Part shown: in pieces, positions 56,330 through 63,614 of the stretch
Layout: every line of letters begins with the position of its first letter
Position numbering within the stretch: the stretch's first letter is position 1
Assembly: GCF_900142475.1 (NCBI RefSeq)
Contig: NZ_FRAY01000001.1
Location: 640,515 to 704,514 of the forward strand
Origin: Fibrobacter sp. UWH4
Lineage (GTDB): Bacteria; Fibrobacterota; Fibrobacteria; Fibrobacterales; Fibrobacteraceae
Reading direction: 5' to 3'
DNA: 64,000 bases
The notes under the pieces: model-generated
What the model was told of the DNA's origin: nothing
Database searches by the model: none
Seen by the model: only the letters and a program-made list of their open reading frames with translations
Made by a program: the position numbers and the translations under genes

Positions 56330-57334
56330 ATGATAAAGGAATTTCAAGTTCAAAATTTTGGCTGTATCGACTCGATCAGGGTTGAAAACCTGAAAGGTAT
56401 CAACTTGATTGTCGGCCCGAATTCTTGCGGAAAATCGACTTTGCTCAAGGCCCTGTATGCGGCCAAACGTTCTGCCGAACTTTTTCAGCGTGGAAAGAAC
56501 GATGAAAGTTATCAGAGGTTGCTGCACAAGAAACTTCGGTGGACTTTTCAGGTGGATTCGCTCCAGTCGCTGATAAAGAGAAATGCTTCGCTGTCGGCCA
56601 ATGTGCAGTTCAAGGCGGATAAGGCCGAGGTGAATTTCAGCATTGATAAACAAAAAGGTTTGATTTGCTCGCCTTTATACAATGCGGTAAAGCCGACATC
56701 GGTCAATTCTGTTTTTCTCCCAGCCAGGGAAATTCTTTCTCTCCAAAAGCTCGTCATCAAGACCCATAGCCTGGATATGGAATTTGGCTTTGACGAAACC
56801 TATTACGATTTGGCGATGGTGCTGAACTCGCCGACGACAAAGGGCAAGAATCTGCGGGGTTTTGTCAATAGCCGGAAACTCTTGAAGGACATTACTGGTG
56901 GAGTGGTCAGCTTTGACGCCAAGGAAAACCGCTGGTTCCTTAAGAAGGATGGGCATACTTTCCCCATAGAACTTGCATCCGACGGTATCAAGAAAATCGG
57001 TATGCTTGATACCCTGCTTGGGAACAGGTTCTTGACAAAGTCCTCCGTTGTTTTTATTGACGAACTTGAATCGTCCCTGCATCCTACGGCAATCTCCAAG
57101 TTGCTGGATATTGTCTATGAACTTTCTGCATGCGGGGTGCAGTTCATTATTTCTTCGCATTCCTATTTTGTCGTAAAAAAACTATACCTGCTTGCCCAGA
57201 AAAATCGTCAGTCAATTCCTATTATTTCCCTTGATGGGGGCTATAGGGTAGATGATTTGCTGGATGGCATCCCGGAAGACAACCAGATTATAGCCGAATC
57301 GATTCGCCTTTACGAAGAAGAGATTGACCTGTGA
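56330..57334 (+). CDS. AAA ATPase (AAA_15-like), slot 2 of unit II
   Basis: This 334-aa OLD/RecF-like ATPase has Walker A VGPNSCGKSTLL (Lys 35), Walker B SVVFIDELESSLHPTAIS near 241, and switch IISSHSYFVVKKL near 275. LASDGIKKIGMLDTLL near 220 is the signature region. GTGA overlap joins it to the next gene, the form of an ATPase-effector pair. It is not similar to the slot 2 ATPase of unit I beyond the general fold, though both start just after the same 19-bp boundary. AAGGACCAAG before ATG 56330 is a fair ribosome site. Confidence 0.85.
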   Translation: MIKEFQVQNFGCIDSIRVENLKGINLIVGPNSCGKSTLLKALYAAKRSAELFQRGKNDESYQRLLHKKLRWTFQVDSLQSLIKRNASLSANVQFKADKAEVNFSIDKQKGLICSPLYNAVKPTSVNSVFLPAREILSLQKLVIKTHSLDMEFGFDETYYDLAMVLNSPTTKGKNLRGFVNSRKLLKDITGGVVSFDAKENRWFLKKDGHTFPIELASDGIKKIGMLDTLLGNRFLTKSSVVFIDELESSLHPTAISKLLDIVYELSACGVQFIISSHSYFVVKKLYLLAQKNRQSIPIISLDGGYRVDDLLDGIPEDNQIIAESIRLYEEEIDL

Positions 57335-57849
57335 GCACGGTAACTTTTGAAGAATCGGGAATGCAGTTTGGTCCCTTCGAAAATAAGGATGTCTTTGCTG
57401 CAGAAAAATTTTCCCAAAAGAAGCACCTTGTTAGTAAAAGTGTTGAATTCGTCTTGTTTCGCGGAAAAAAGGCCATCTTTTTAGAAGCTAAGAGTTCCAT
57501 TCCGCAAAGCAGTGACGACATTAATAACGATTTTCTTCCTTCTATAGCGGAAAAACTTTCCGACACATTGCACCTTGTTGCTAGTGACTATATGAAAATT
57601 CTTTCTGAAAGGGATTCATTGCTAGATCCGTTAAAAGGAAGAAATTGGGAACAGCTTTCGATTAACTACTATGTGGTTCTTAAGGGAATGCCCAAAGATC
57701 AGTTGCCTGCTTTACACGACATGTTTAACGCTTATCCCTTGTTGAATAAATTGAAAAAGATTTGGAGCCCGAATAAATCGGGTTGGGTTAAGGTGATAAA
57801 CGATGTGAAGGCCCGCGACATGGGGCTTATCGCTAGCGGGAATGACTAG
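57331..57849 (+). CDS. Possible PD-(D/E)XK-like nuclease partner of the ATPase
   Basis: A 172-aa protein starting at GTG 57331, overlapping the ATPase stop as GTGA. The N-terminal half has the shape of a PD-(D/E)XK core: SGMQFGPFENKD, then KSVEFVLFRGKKAIFLEAKSS with Glu 39, Glu 52 and Lys 54 in E-x-K order on adjoining strands. The C-terminal half (INYYVVLKGMPKDQLPAL, LNKLKKIWSPNKSGWVKVIN) is not recognised. Nuclease function is inferred from the motif and from pairing with an OLD-type ATPase. The tolC gene lies 2 bp beyond on the other strand. Confidence 0.5.
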   Translation: MSTVTFEESGMQFGPFENKDVFAAEKFSQKKHLVSKSVEFVLFRGKKAIFLEAKSSIPQSSDDINNDFLPSIAEKLSDTLHLVASDYMKILSERDSLLDPLKGRNWEQLSINYYVVLKGMPKDQLPALHDMFNAYPLLNKLKKIWSPNKSGWVKVINDVKARDMGLIASGND

Positions 57850-57851
57850 CC

Positions 57852-59348
57852 CTATTCTGCGGTCAGGTCTTCGCGCAGCACGAGTTTTTCGTTTTTCCAG
57901 GTTTCCAGGCCGTTCTGCAGTAGCAGTTTGCCTGTGGCCCGCATCAGCCGGACATCGATGATTCGGAGTGTTCGCATGTTTTCGAGCTGGCGGCGTTCCG
58001 CTTCGCGCAGGTCCTCTTCCATCTCGAAAATTTCGCGGTAGTTGCTCTTGCCCATGGCGAGTTTCTTGAATTCCTCTTCGAGTTCCTTCTGGTGGTATTC
58101 CACCGCAATCTGCCCGTAGCGCCACTGTTCGCGGATTTCTTGCGCCCTGTTCTGCAGAATCCGGTATTCCTCGAAGATTTGCGCCTGCAACAGCATGAGC
58201 CTTGTGCGGGCTGCCCTTACGCTGTATTTCTGGGCCGATATGCGGTGTCTTTCGGCAACGCCGCCGAACAGCGGGATATTTATCTCTATGCCGCCCGCAA
58301 GCACGGTCTGGCGCTTGCCCTCGGTCTTGAAATTCCTCACGGCCTCGCGGGCCTTGTCGTTACGGCTGCGGATTCCGTAGTTGCCGATAAGGTCCACGGT
58401 GGGGAGCCAGTCTGCCCGCCTTGCCGAAAGTTCCGATTCGCGGAGCATGACCTCGGCCCCTTGCGATAGGTAGCCCGGATGCATGAGCGACATGGAATCC
58501 AGGAAGGTGAGCGAATCCAGCCTTGCCGCCGAATCGGGGGCGAGGTCCGGGTGCATGGCGATGGGGCGGGGGTCGTGGATGTATTCGCCGGACGACAGCG
58601 TGAGCAACAGCGTAAGCCTTGCCCCGCGCAGCTTGTCGAGTGCGTCGAGCCTTGCCGACTCGCGGTCGGAATACTCCGCCACGGCCTTGCTATAGTCAAG
58701 GGGCGAAAGCAGCCCCTGCTTGAGCCGCTTGCCCGCATCTTCCACGATGTCCTTTGCCACGCGGGCCGACTCGGTGGCCGAGGCCAGGAACCGGTCGGCG
58801 TAGTAGTAGTTCCAGTAGGCGTCGCAGAACTTTTCCAGGACATCGTTCAGGGCGTCGCGGTATTTCTGGTAGGCGAGTTCCCTGCGGAGCCTTGCCTGTT
58901 CCTGCTCGTTCGTGGCCGAGAAGAACAGCGGGCCGTCCTTCAGCAGGTGCTGGCGCAGTTCACCGCCGAAGTAGAGTTCCGAGGTGTAGTCGCTGTGCGT
59001 GTAGGTGGCCTGGTTGAACCCCACATTGTATTCGGTGCCTGTGGGGAGCGCCCCCTGTACGCCAATCTTGTATTCTTCCTTTGTCTCCGTAAACAGTGCG
59101 CCGGGCCGTTCGGCGGTCTCCTTGAACGCGCGACCCACGAGCCTTGGCTCGAACTTGCCGTAGGCCCCCGTGGCCGCCTCGGATTCCGAGAGCCACGCGA
59201 ACTTCGCTTCCGTCACATCGGCGTTGTTGGTGAGCACAGCCTGCAGGGCCGTCCCGAAATCCAGGTACAGCGAGTCGACCTTTTCTTCGGCGGCAAGGGC
59301 GGCAACTACAGCCAGGGTGGCGATAATGTTTACGGCGCGGAAACTCAT
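57852..59348 (-). CDS. TolC-family outer-membrane efflux protein
   Basis: This 498-aa protein is the outer-membrane exit duct of the type I system. A signal peptide is present (MSFRAVNIIATLAVVAALAAE). Two TolC repeats follow, with long helices such as EQEQARLRRELAYQKYRDALNDVL and SALD-type segments, and LPTVDLIGNYGIRSRN, IEINIPLFGGVAERHRI near 350 as in outer-membrane factor proteins. Its start overlaps the adaptor stop as ATGA. It is the last gene of a three-gene minus-strand operon. Its last 38 codons are repeated in the fossil at 35225. Confidence 0.9.
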   Translation of the reverse strand: MSFRAVNIIATLAVVAALAAEEKVDSLYLDFGTALQAVLTNNADVTEAKFAWLSESEAATGAYGKFEPRLVGRAFKETAERPGALFTETKEEYKIGVQGALPTGTEYNVGFNQATYTHSDYTSELYFGGELRQHLLKDGPLFFSATNEQEQARLRRELAYQKYRDALNDVLEKFCDAYWNYYYADRFLASATESARVAKDIVEDAGKRLKQGLLSPLDYSKAVAEYSDRESARLDALDKLRGARLTLLLTLSSGEYIHDPRPIAMHPDLAPDSAARLDSLTFLDSMSLMHPGYLSQGAEVMLRESELSARRADWLPTVDLIGNYGIRSRNDKAREAVRNFKTEGKRQTVLAGGIEINIPLFGGVAERHRISAQKYSVRAARTRLMLLQAQIFEEYRILQNRAQEIREQWRYGQIAVEYHQKELEEEFKKLAMGKSNYREIFEMEEDLREAERRQLENMRTLRIIDVRLMRATGKLLLQNGLETWKNEKLVLREDLTAE

Positions 59349-60142
59349 TTAAGCAGGATTTTCCCCGTGACACCCGGCTCGACGGCCAGGTCCGAGTTGT
59401 CGAATATGACCTTCACGGTGCGCAGCATGCTGGACTTGTCCACCACGGGCGACACGAACTCGATTTTGCCCTTCTTGCGGCGAACCTGCTTGCGCCCGTC
59501 GAGCGAGAGGCTTACCTGTTGGCCGGGTTTTAGCTTGCCCGACCTGTTCGCCACCACGTAGGCGACCATGCGGCAGGTGCGCACATCCGCGATTTCGATG
59601 ACGGGTTCCAGACCCTCGACGCTTTCGCCCTTGTTCTTGGATATGGAAACGATTTCGCCGTCGAAGGGGGCGGTGAGAACGCGCTTTTCGAGTTCGGCCC
59701 GGGCGACATCGTGTTCGAGCTTCGCGCGTTCCCTTTCGGTCTGCGCCGACGAGAGTTCGGCAGCCGCCACGTCGTGGTTCATCTGCTTTTCCCAGACCTG
59801 TTCCGCGCTTACGGAGTTGCTGTTCTCGAAAAGGTTGCGGGTCGCGTCCAGGTCCTTCTTGTAGGCCTGGAGCTTCGCCCTGGCCGAGAGTACAGCCGAG
59901 GAGTCGTTTGCCGTGATACCCGTGATGCGGACGCGCAGCCGTTCCTCGCGGTTCACGAGGTTCATGAGCGTGTCACCCTTGCGCACGAACGCGCCTTCCT
60001 TGACCCAGATGCTGTCAATCTTCCCGGACACGGTGAACCCGACGCGGGCCTGGTTGATGGGTTCCGTGACACCGTCGAACCCCTGCTGCGCAAGTGCAGA
60101 TGCCGCGAGGGCGAGTGCTGTAAATAGGGCCTTGCCGAGCAT
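59345..60142 (-). CDS. Periplasmic adaptor (membrane fusion) protein, short
   Basis: A 265-aa adaptor with signal peptide MLGKALFTALALAASALAQ, lipoyl half GFTVSGKIDSIWVKEGAFVRKGDTLMNL, a coiled coil near 90-150, the second lipoyl half VLTAPFDGEIVSISKNKGESV, and a barrel strand segment SGKLKPGQQVSLSLDGRKQV. It would link an inner-membrane component to TolC. It is shorter than usual adaptors, as is typical of the second adaptor in loci that also carry a GAF-HlyD protein. Its ATG shares a base with the TGA of the upstream lipoprotein gene, and its stop overlaps tolC, so all three are coupled. Confidence 0.88.
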   Translation of the reverse strand: MLGKALFTALALAASALAQQGFDGVTEPINQARVGFTVSGKIDSIWVKEGAFVRKGDTLMNLVNREERLRVRITGITANDSSAVLSARAKLQAYKKDLDATRNLFENSNSVSAEQVWEKQMNHDVAAAELSSAQTERERAKLEHDVARAELEKRVLTAPFDGEIVSISKNKGESVEGLEPVIEIADVRTCRMVAYVVANRSGKLKPGQQVSLSLDGRKQVRRKKGKIEFVSPVVDKSSMLRTVKVIFDNSDLAVEPGVTGKILLK

Positions 60143-61632
60143 CAGTCTGCCGCCGTGCTAGAAGAACTGGAAGACGGGCTGGATTCAACCGATGAACTGG
60201 ATCCTGCCGACGAACTCGAAGTTTCGGAAGAGCTGGAAGCCTCGGACGAACTGGACTCGGGTGCCTTGGAAAGCTCGGTGAGCACCGTCAGCCCCTGCAA
60301 GTAGAGCCCGTTCTTCGCGTGGGCGGTGATGTTCATGCCCACGGTGTCGCCCGCCGCAAGGGAGTCGTCGAACGTCTCGAACATCTTGACGAACAGCGTG
60401 TCGGCCTTGATCCAGGCGTCGGCATTGGGGGACTCGTTGTCGGCATAGATGGACTTCTTGACCTTTGCAGCCTTGCTCCATTGGACCGTGGCGAGCGAGT
60501 CGGAGAACTTGACCCAGAGCGTGTCGTTTACCGAGAAAGTCGCCTTGTAGCGGCTGCTTGCCGCCCAGGCGTTGCTCGTGACGGCATAAAGTCCGCGGTT
60601 CGTAGTAAAGGCCGCGTCGCCCGAAAGATCTACGGTCAGCCTTTCGCCCTTCTTGGTGTAGCCCACGATGCTCACGGAGTAGGACTTTTCTGCCGCGAGG
60701 GGTGCCGTGTGTCGCAGGTACAGCGTGTCGCCCTTGATTTCGGGCATGAGGACCGTCGCGGAATCGCCCGCGAGGCTCACGGAAATGTTCTCCTTGCTGA
60801 GCACCTCGCTGAACACGTAGTAGGGCGTAATGAGCGGCGAGAGGTTCTTGTAGCCCATGCGGTTCTTGTCCATTACGTTTGAAGATACGATGACGGGGGC
60901 GCTCTCCTTGAGGGTGTCGCGGACAAGGAAGATTCTGCCCATGTCGTGCACGGCGTCGGAACGCAGGCGGGGGAGCGCCGTGTTCGAAAAGCGGTAGGTC
61001 TTGCCCTTGTAGGTGAAGGGTTCTGCCGAGAGCGTGAGGCCGGAATCGGCGGGGAGCTTTTCGAAGGAGAACCTGCCGAGCGAATCCGTCGCGGCGGAGA
61101 ATGTTTCGGGGGCGATGTTCACGAAGGCCGTGTCCTGGTGCGCGAGGCGCAGCTTTACCTTGGGGGCGGGAGACTTTACGCCCGTGGCCTCTTCTTGCAC
61201 ATAGAGTTCGCCTGCGATACCCGCATTCAGCGGCGAAAGCCGCACGACGCGCGACCCGCTCGCCACCACGCCTTCCATGTAGCTCGATTCGCCCGTGGAT
61301 GCCACCGTGATAATCTTGGGGGCGTAGTAAAGCGTGTCCTTCTTGTCAACCGTGTAGTGGCTGAAGGTGAAGGTGTGCTGGCCGTAGGGTAGGCCGTCTA
61401 TGAAGAACGCCCCCGACTCGTCGGTATAGGCGGTCTTCTGCTTGCCGGAACCGTCCATGTAGTCTATGGAGGCCCCTTCGAGGCCAAGCCCGTTTGCGCC
61501 GCTTACGACACTGCCCGAGAAGGTCCACTTGGAGTATTCGTCGTCCTCGGAATCGGACACGGAACAGCCCGAAACGAGAGCCGCCACGGCAAGCGCCGCA
61601 GCAAAGGATGTATAGATTTTAACCAGGTTCAT
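60142..61632 (-). CDS. Carboxypeptidase-regulatory-like / Ig-like lipoprotein with Ser-rich tail
   Basis: The signal peptide ends in the lipobox VSGC with Cys 23, so the protein is lipid-anchored. Residues 35-120 look like a carboxypeptidase regulatory-like beta sandwich (FSGSVVSGANGLGLEGASI, TDESGAFFIDGLPYGQHTF), and a second one lies near 140-230 (TDSLGRFSFEKLPADSGL). From about 245 two Big-type Ig-like domains follow (SPLITPYYVFSEVLSKENISV). The last 40 residues are SSSSE-type repeats like those of the FISUMP proteins. First gene of the adaptor-tolC operon; GGGG precedes the ATG. Perhaps a surface accessory of the secretion system. Confidence 0.75.
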   Translation of the reverse strand: MNLVKIYTSFAAALAVAALVSGCSVSDSEDDEYSKWTFSGSVVSGANGLGLEGASIDYMDGSGKQKTAYTDESGAFFIDGLPYGQHTFTFSHYTVDKKDTLYYAPKIITVASTGESSYMEGVVASGSRVVRLSPLNAGIAGELYVQEEATGVKSPAPKVKLRLAHQDTAFVNIAPETFSAATDSLGRFSFEKLPADSGLTLSAEPFTYKGKTYRFSNTALPRLRSDAVHDMGRIFLVRDTLKESAPVIVSSNVMDKNRMGYKNLSPLITPYYVFSEVLSKENISVSLAGDSATVLMPEIKGDTLYLRHTAPLAAEKSYSVSIVGYTKKGERLTVDLSGDAAFTTNRGLYAVTSNAWAASSRYKATFSVNDTLWVKFSDSLATVQWSKAAKVKKSIYADNESPNADAWIKADTLFVKMFETFDDSLAAGDTVGMNITAHAKNGLYLQGLTVLTELSKAPESSSSEASSSSETSSSSAGSSSSVESSPSSSSSSTAAD

Positions 61633-61660
61633 AAAACCCCTTGATATGCCCTCGGAAATC

Positions 61661-61685
61661 TAGTAAAAGGCCCTCCATTTTACTA
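61661..61685. promoter_or_regulatory. Inverted repeat in divergent promoter region
   Basis: TAGTAAAA and TTTTACTA are perfect 8-bp arms around 9 bases, midway between the divergent lipoprotein operon and the DUF3467 gene. It may be an operator for both. It contains the 9-mer CTAGTAAAA, the reverse of the TTTTACTAG seen at other module edges. Confidence 0.5.
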
Positions 61686-61729
61686 AATATCCATAAAAAC
61701 ATTAACCTTAAAAACAAAGGAATTGCAAA

Positions 61730-62065
61730 ATGGCAGAAAACAAGCAGCCGCAAATCGAATGGAACGACAAGGACATGCGCACCACCTACGTGAACGCGAC
61801 CAACGTGGTGGCCGGACGCGAAGAGGTGATGATGATTCTCGGCGTGAATCGCGCATGGCAGATGAACCAGGAAAAGGTCGATGTCGCCATCTCCGACCGA
61901 ATCGTGATGAACCCCTACACGGCAAAGCGCCTCGCCATTATGCTCAGCGCCACCGTGCGCGCCTACGAGAAAAAGTATGGCCCGCTCGATATTGGCGTGA
62001 ATACCGCCCCGGCAGCCCCTGCCGCTCCCGCGGCCGCCAAGGCGACCGGTAAGTCGGCCAAGTAA
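61730..62065 (+). CDS. DUF3467-domain protein
   Basis: A 111-aa protein with the DUF3467 layout: TTYVNATNVVAGREEVMMIL, then VAISDRIVMNPYTAKRLAIML and VRAYEKKYGPLDIG. The last 25 residues are Ala/Pro-rich. AAGGAATTGC precedes the ATG. DUF3467 proteins are small, common and of unknown role. A GC-rich stem-loop at 62082-62107 separates it from the ATPase gene. Confidence 0.85.
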   Translation: MAENKQPQIEWNDKDMRTTYVNATNVVAGREEVMMILGVNRAWQMNQEKVDVAISDRIVMNPYTAKRLAIMLSATVRAYEKKYGPLDIGVNTAPAAPAAPAAAKATGKSAK

Positions 62066-62081
62066 CGCCCGCTCCAACCGC

Positions 62082-62107
62082 CCCCCAAGGTCCGACCTCT
62101 TTGGGGG
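62082..62107 (+). terminator. Stem-loop between DUF3467 and ATPase genes
   Basis: CCCCCAA pairs with TTGGGGG and an inner AGGT pairs with ACCT. There is no T tract after it, so it may be a weak terminator or an RNA-stabilising hairpin. Confidence 0.45.
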
Positions 62108-62142
62108 AGGGGGAGGAGCAAATTTCTTAAAGAAGCAGAGTC

Positions 62143-63165
62143 ATGAGAGTAAAACGACTAAGGATTGAAAACTTTAGAGGAATCCGGAATCTCGACCTTT
62201 CGTTCGGGGATTCTGGAATAGTCGTTTTTGTGGGTGGCAACGGTGCGGGCAGGACGACCGTGCTTGTCGCGATGCAGTATTTGTTCTCGTGGTATGTGGC
62301 CCGCCTGAAAAGCCCGAATGGCAAGGGAGTCCAGCTGGACGAATGCGACATCACCAATGGCCAGCCCTATTGCTTCATAGAAATTGAGGCCGAAGAACAC
62401 GACAAGACTGTTCGCTGGTCGCTATTCAAGAAGCGAGCTTCTTACAGGAAACCCGTTGACAGGCTGGCCCGCAGGGCCGAACTGAACCGCTTCGTTGACT
62501 CCAAGATGGAAGTCTTTGCGGACGGCAAGGAACACAACTTGCCCCTGGTTAATTTCTACTCCGTCAACAGGGGTGTCGATGCCGTGCCCTTGCAAGTGCG
62601 CCAAAAGTTCCAACATGGCCCCCTGGATGCCTTTGACTGCAATCTGAACAACTCTGTCAACTTCCATTCGTTTTTCCAGTGGTTTCGAGAACGCGAGGAT
62701 ATGGAAAACGAACTCTACCGTGAACTGGGCGAGATGTTCATTGGTGAATTGCAGCTTGTTACCGTCCGTTCTGCAATCAGGAACCTTTTGCCGGGTTACG
62801 ACAAGCTCCGCGTAAAGCGCGACCCGCTTTCGTTCGTTGTCGTGAGGAATGGCAAAACCATCAACTTTAGTCGGTTGCCGGATTGCAAAAAGGCTTATAT
62901 CGCGCTGGTGGGCGACATTGCCCGCAGGATTGCAATGGCCAACCCGCAAAGCGCCTATCCGCTCGAAATGCCGGCCATTGTGATAATTGATGAAATCGAG
63001 TTGCACTTGCTCCCCAAATGGCAGGTGGGTTTGGTGGAACGACTCAAGGAAACATTCCCGCAAGTGCAGTTCTTTTTGACGACGCAATCGAAGCATATCG
63101 TGACCAGTCTTAAAAAATCGAAAGGTGATACCCTTGTTGCCCTGGATAGGGAAGTAGAAGGATAG
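62143..63165 (+). CDS. AAA-type ATPase-like protein with altered Walker A, unit III
   Basis: The fold is OLD/RecF-like (MRVKRLRIENFRGIRNLDLSF... start, split here from the P-loop). The P-loop reads VGGNGAGRTTVL: the invariant Lys is Arg 37. Walker B AIVIIDEIELHLLPKWQ is kept except that the usual His-Pro pair is Leu-Pro, and the switch that is normally TTHS reads FFLTTQSKHIV. So ATP hydrolysis is doubtful while the gene is otherwise intact at 340 aa. No nuclease gene is attached; the LEPR 3 gene follows 6 bp later. It may be a decayed slot gene or a nucleotide-binding regulator. Confidence 0.75.
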   Translation: MRVKRLRIENFRGIRNLDLSFGDSGIVVFVGGNGAGRTTVLVAMQYLFSWYVARLKSPNGKGVQLDECDITNGQPYCFIEIEAEEHDKTVRWSLFKKRASYRKPVDRLARRAELNRFVDSKMEVFADGKEHNLPLVNFYSVNRGVDAVPLQVRQKFQHGPLDAFDCNLNNSVNFHSFFQWFREREDMENELYRELGEMFIGELQLVTVRSAIRNLLPGYDKLRVKRDPLSFVVVRNGKTINFSRLPDCKKAYIALVGDIARRIAMANPQSAYPLEMPAIVIIDEIELHLLPKWQVGLVERLKETFPQVQFFLTTQSKHIVTSLKKSKGDTLVALDREVEG

Positions 63166-63171
63166 ATTCAA

Positions 63172-63597
63172 GTGCCCACGGACAAGGAAAATCAGTTTAT
63201 AATCGAGTCGCTGGAACGGCGACAGATGATGGATGGCGCACCGGGCGACATCGTGCTACCGGGTGGCATTGAACAACCCGAAGCCGTTATCGAGGCCCCG
63301 GCGGTGATTGGCGAGATAGAACAGTCCGTCAATGTGACCCCGAACGACGCCGACTTCTTGACCAGGGCGAGCATCAAGCAGCTTGCCAACACGGAGTTTG
63401 TCCGCAACCCCGAGACGGGGCTGTATGTGGCAGAAGATTCCGGCGAACTAGTCAAGTCCGTAAACAAGGACTTGATAATAAACCCACAGAAAAATTTTGA
63501 AATACAACAGTCTGCACCGCTGAGCGCTGCGGATATTCAAGCCCTGCTCTCCATAGACCCGGACAACATGGGCGGCAAGGGCAACACGAAAGTTTAA
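63172..63597 (+). CDS. LEPR-leader protein 3, 141 aa
   Basis: The start is GTG 63172 after GAAGGA at about 63158, 6 bp behind the ATPase stop. The leader FIIESLERRQMMDGAP aligns with the LEPR leaders (Arg replaces Pro). The rest is acidic, Pro/Val-rich and then ends near DFLTRASIKQLANTEFV, SVNKDLIINPQKNFEIQQ and SAADIQALLSIDPDNMGG. It ends KV and the shared AAAGTTTAATAACAGGAG junction, as do the two 38-aa mini-proteins, so these seem to be shortened versions of this kind of gene. No RTX repeats. Likely secreted by the type I system; role unknown. Confidence 0.75.
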   Translation: MPTDKENQFIIESLERRQMMDGAPGDIVLPGGIEQPEAVIEAPAVIGEIEQSVNVTPNDADFLTRASIKQLANTEFVRNPETGLYVAEDSGELVKSVNKDLIINPQKNFEIQQSAPLSAADIQALLSIDPDNMGGKGNTKV

Positions 63598-63614
63598 TAA
63601 CAGGAGAATGGATA

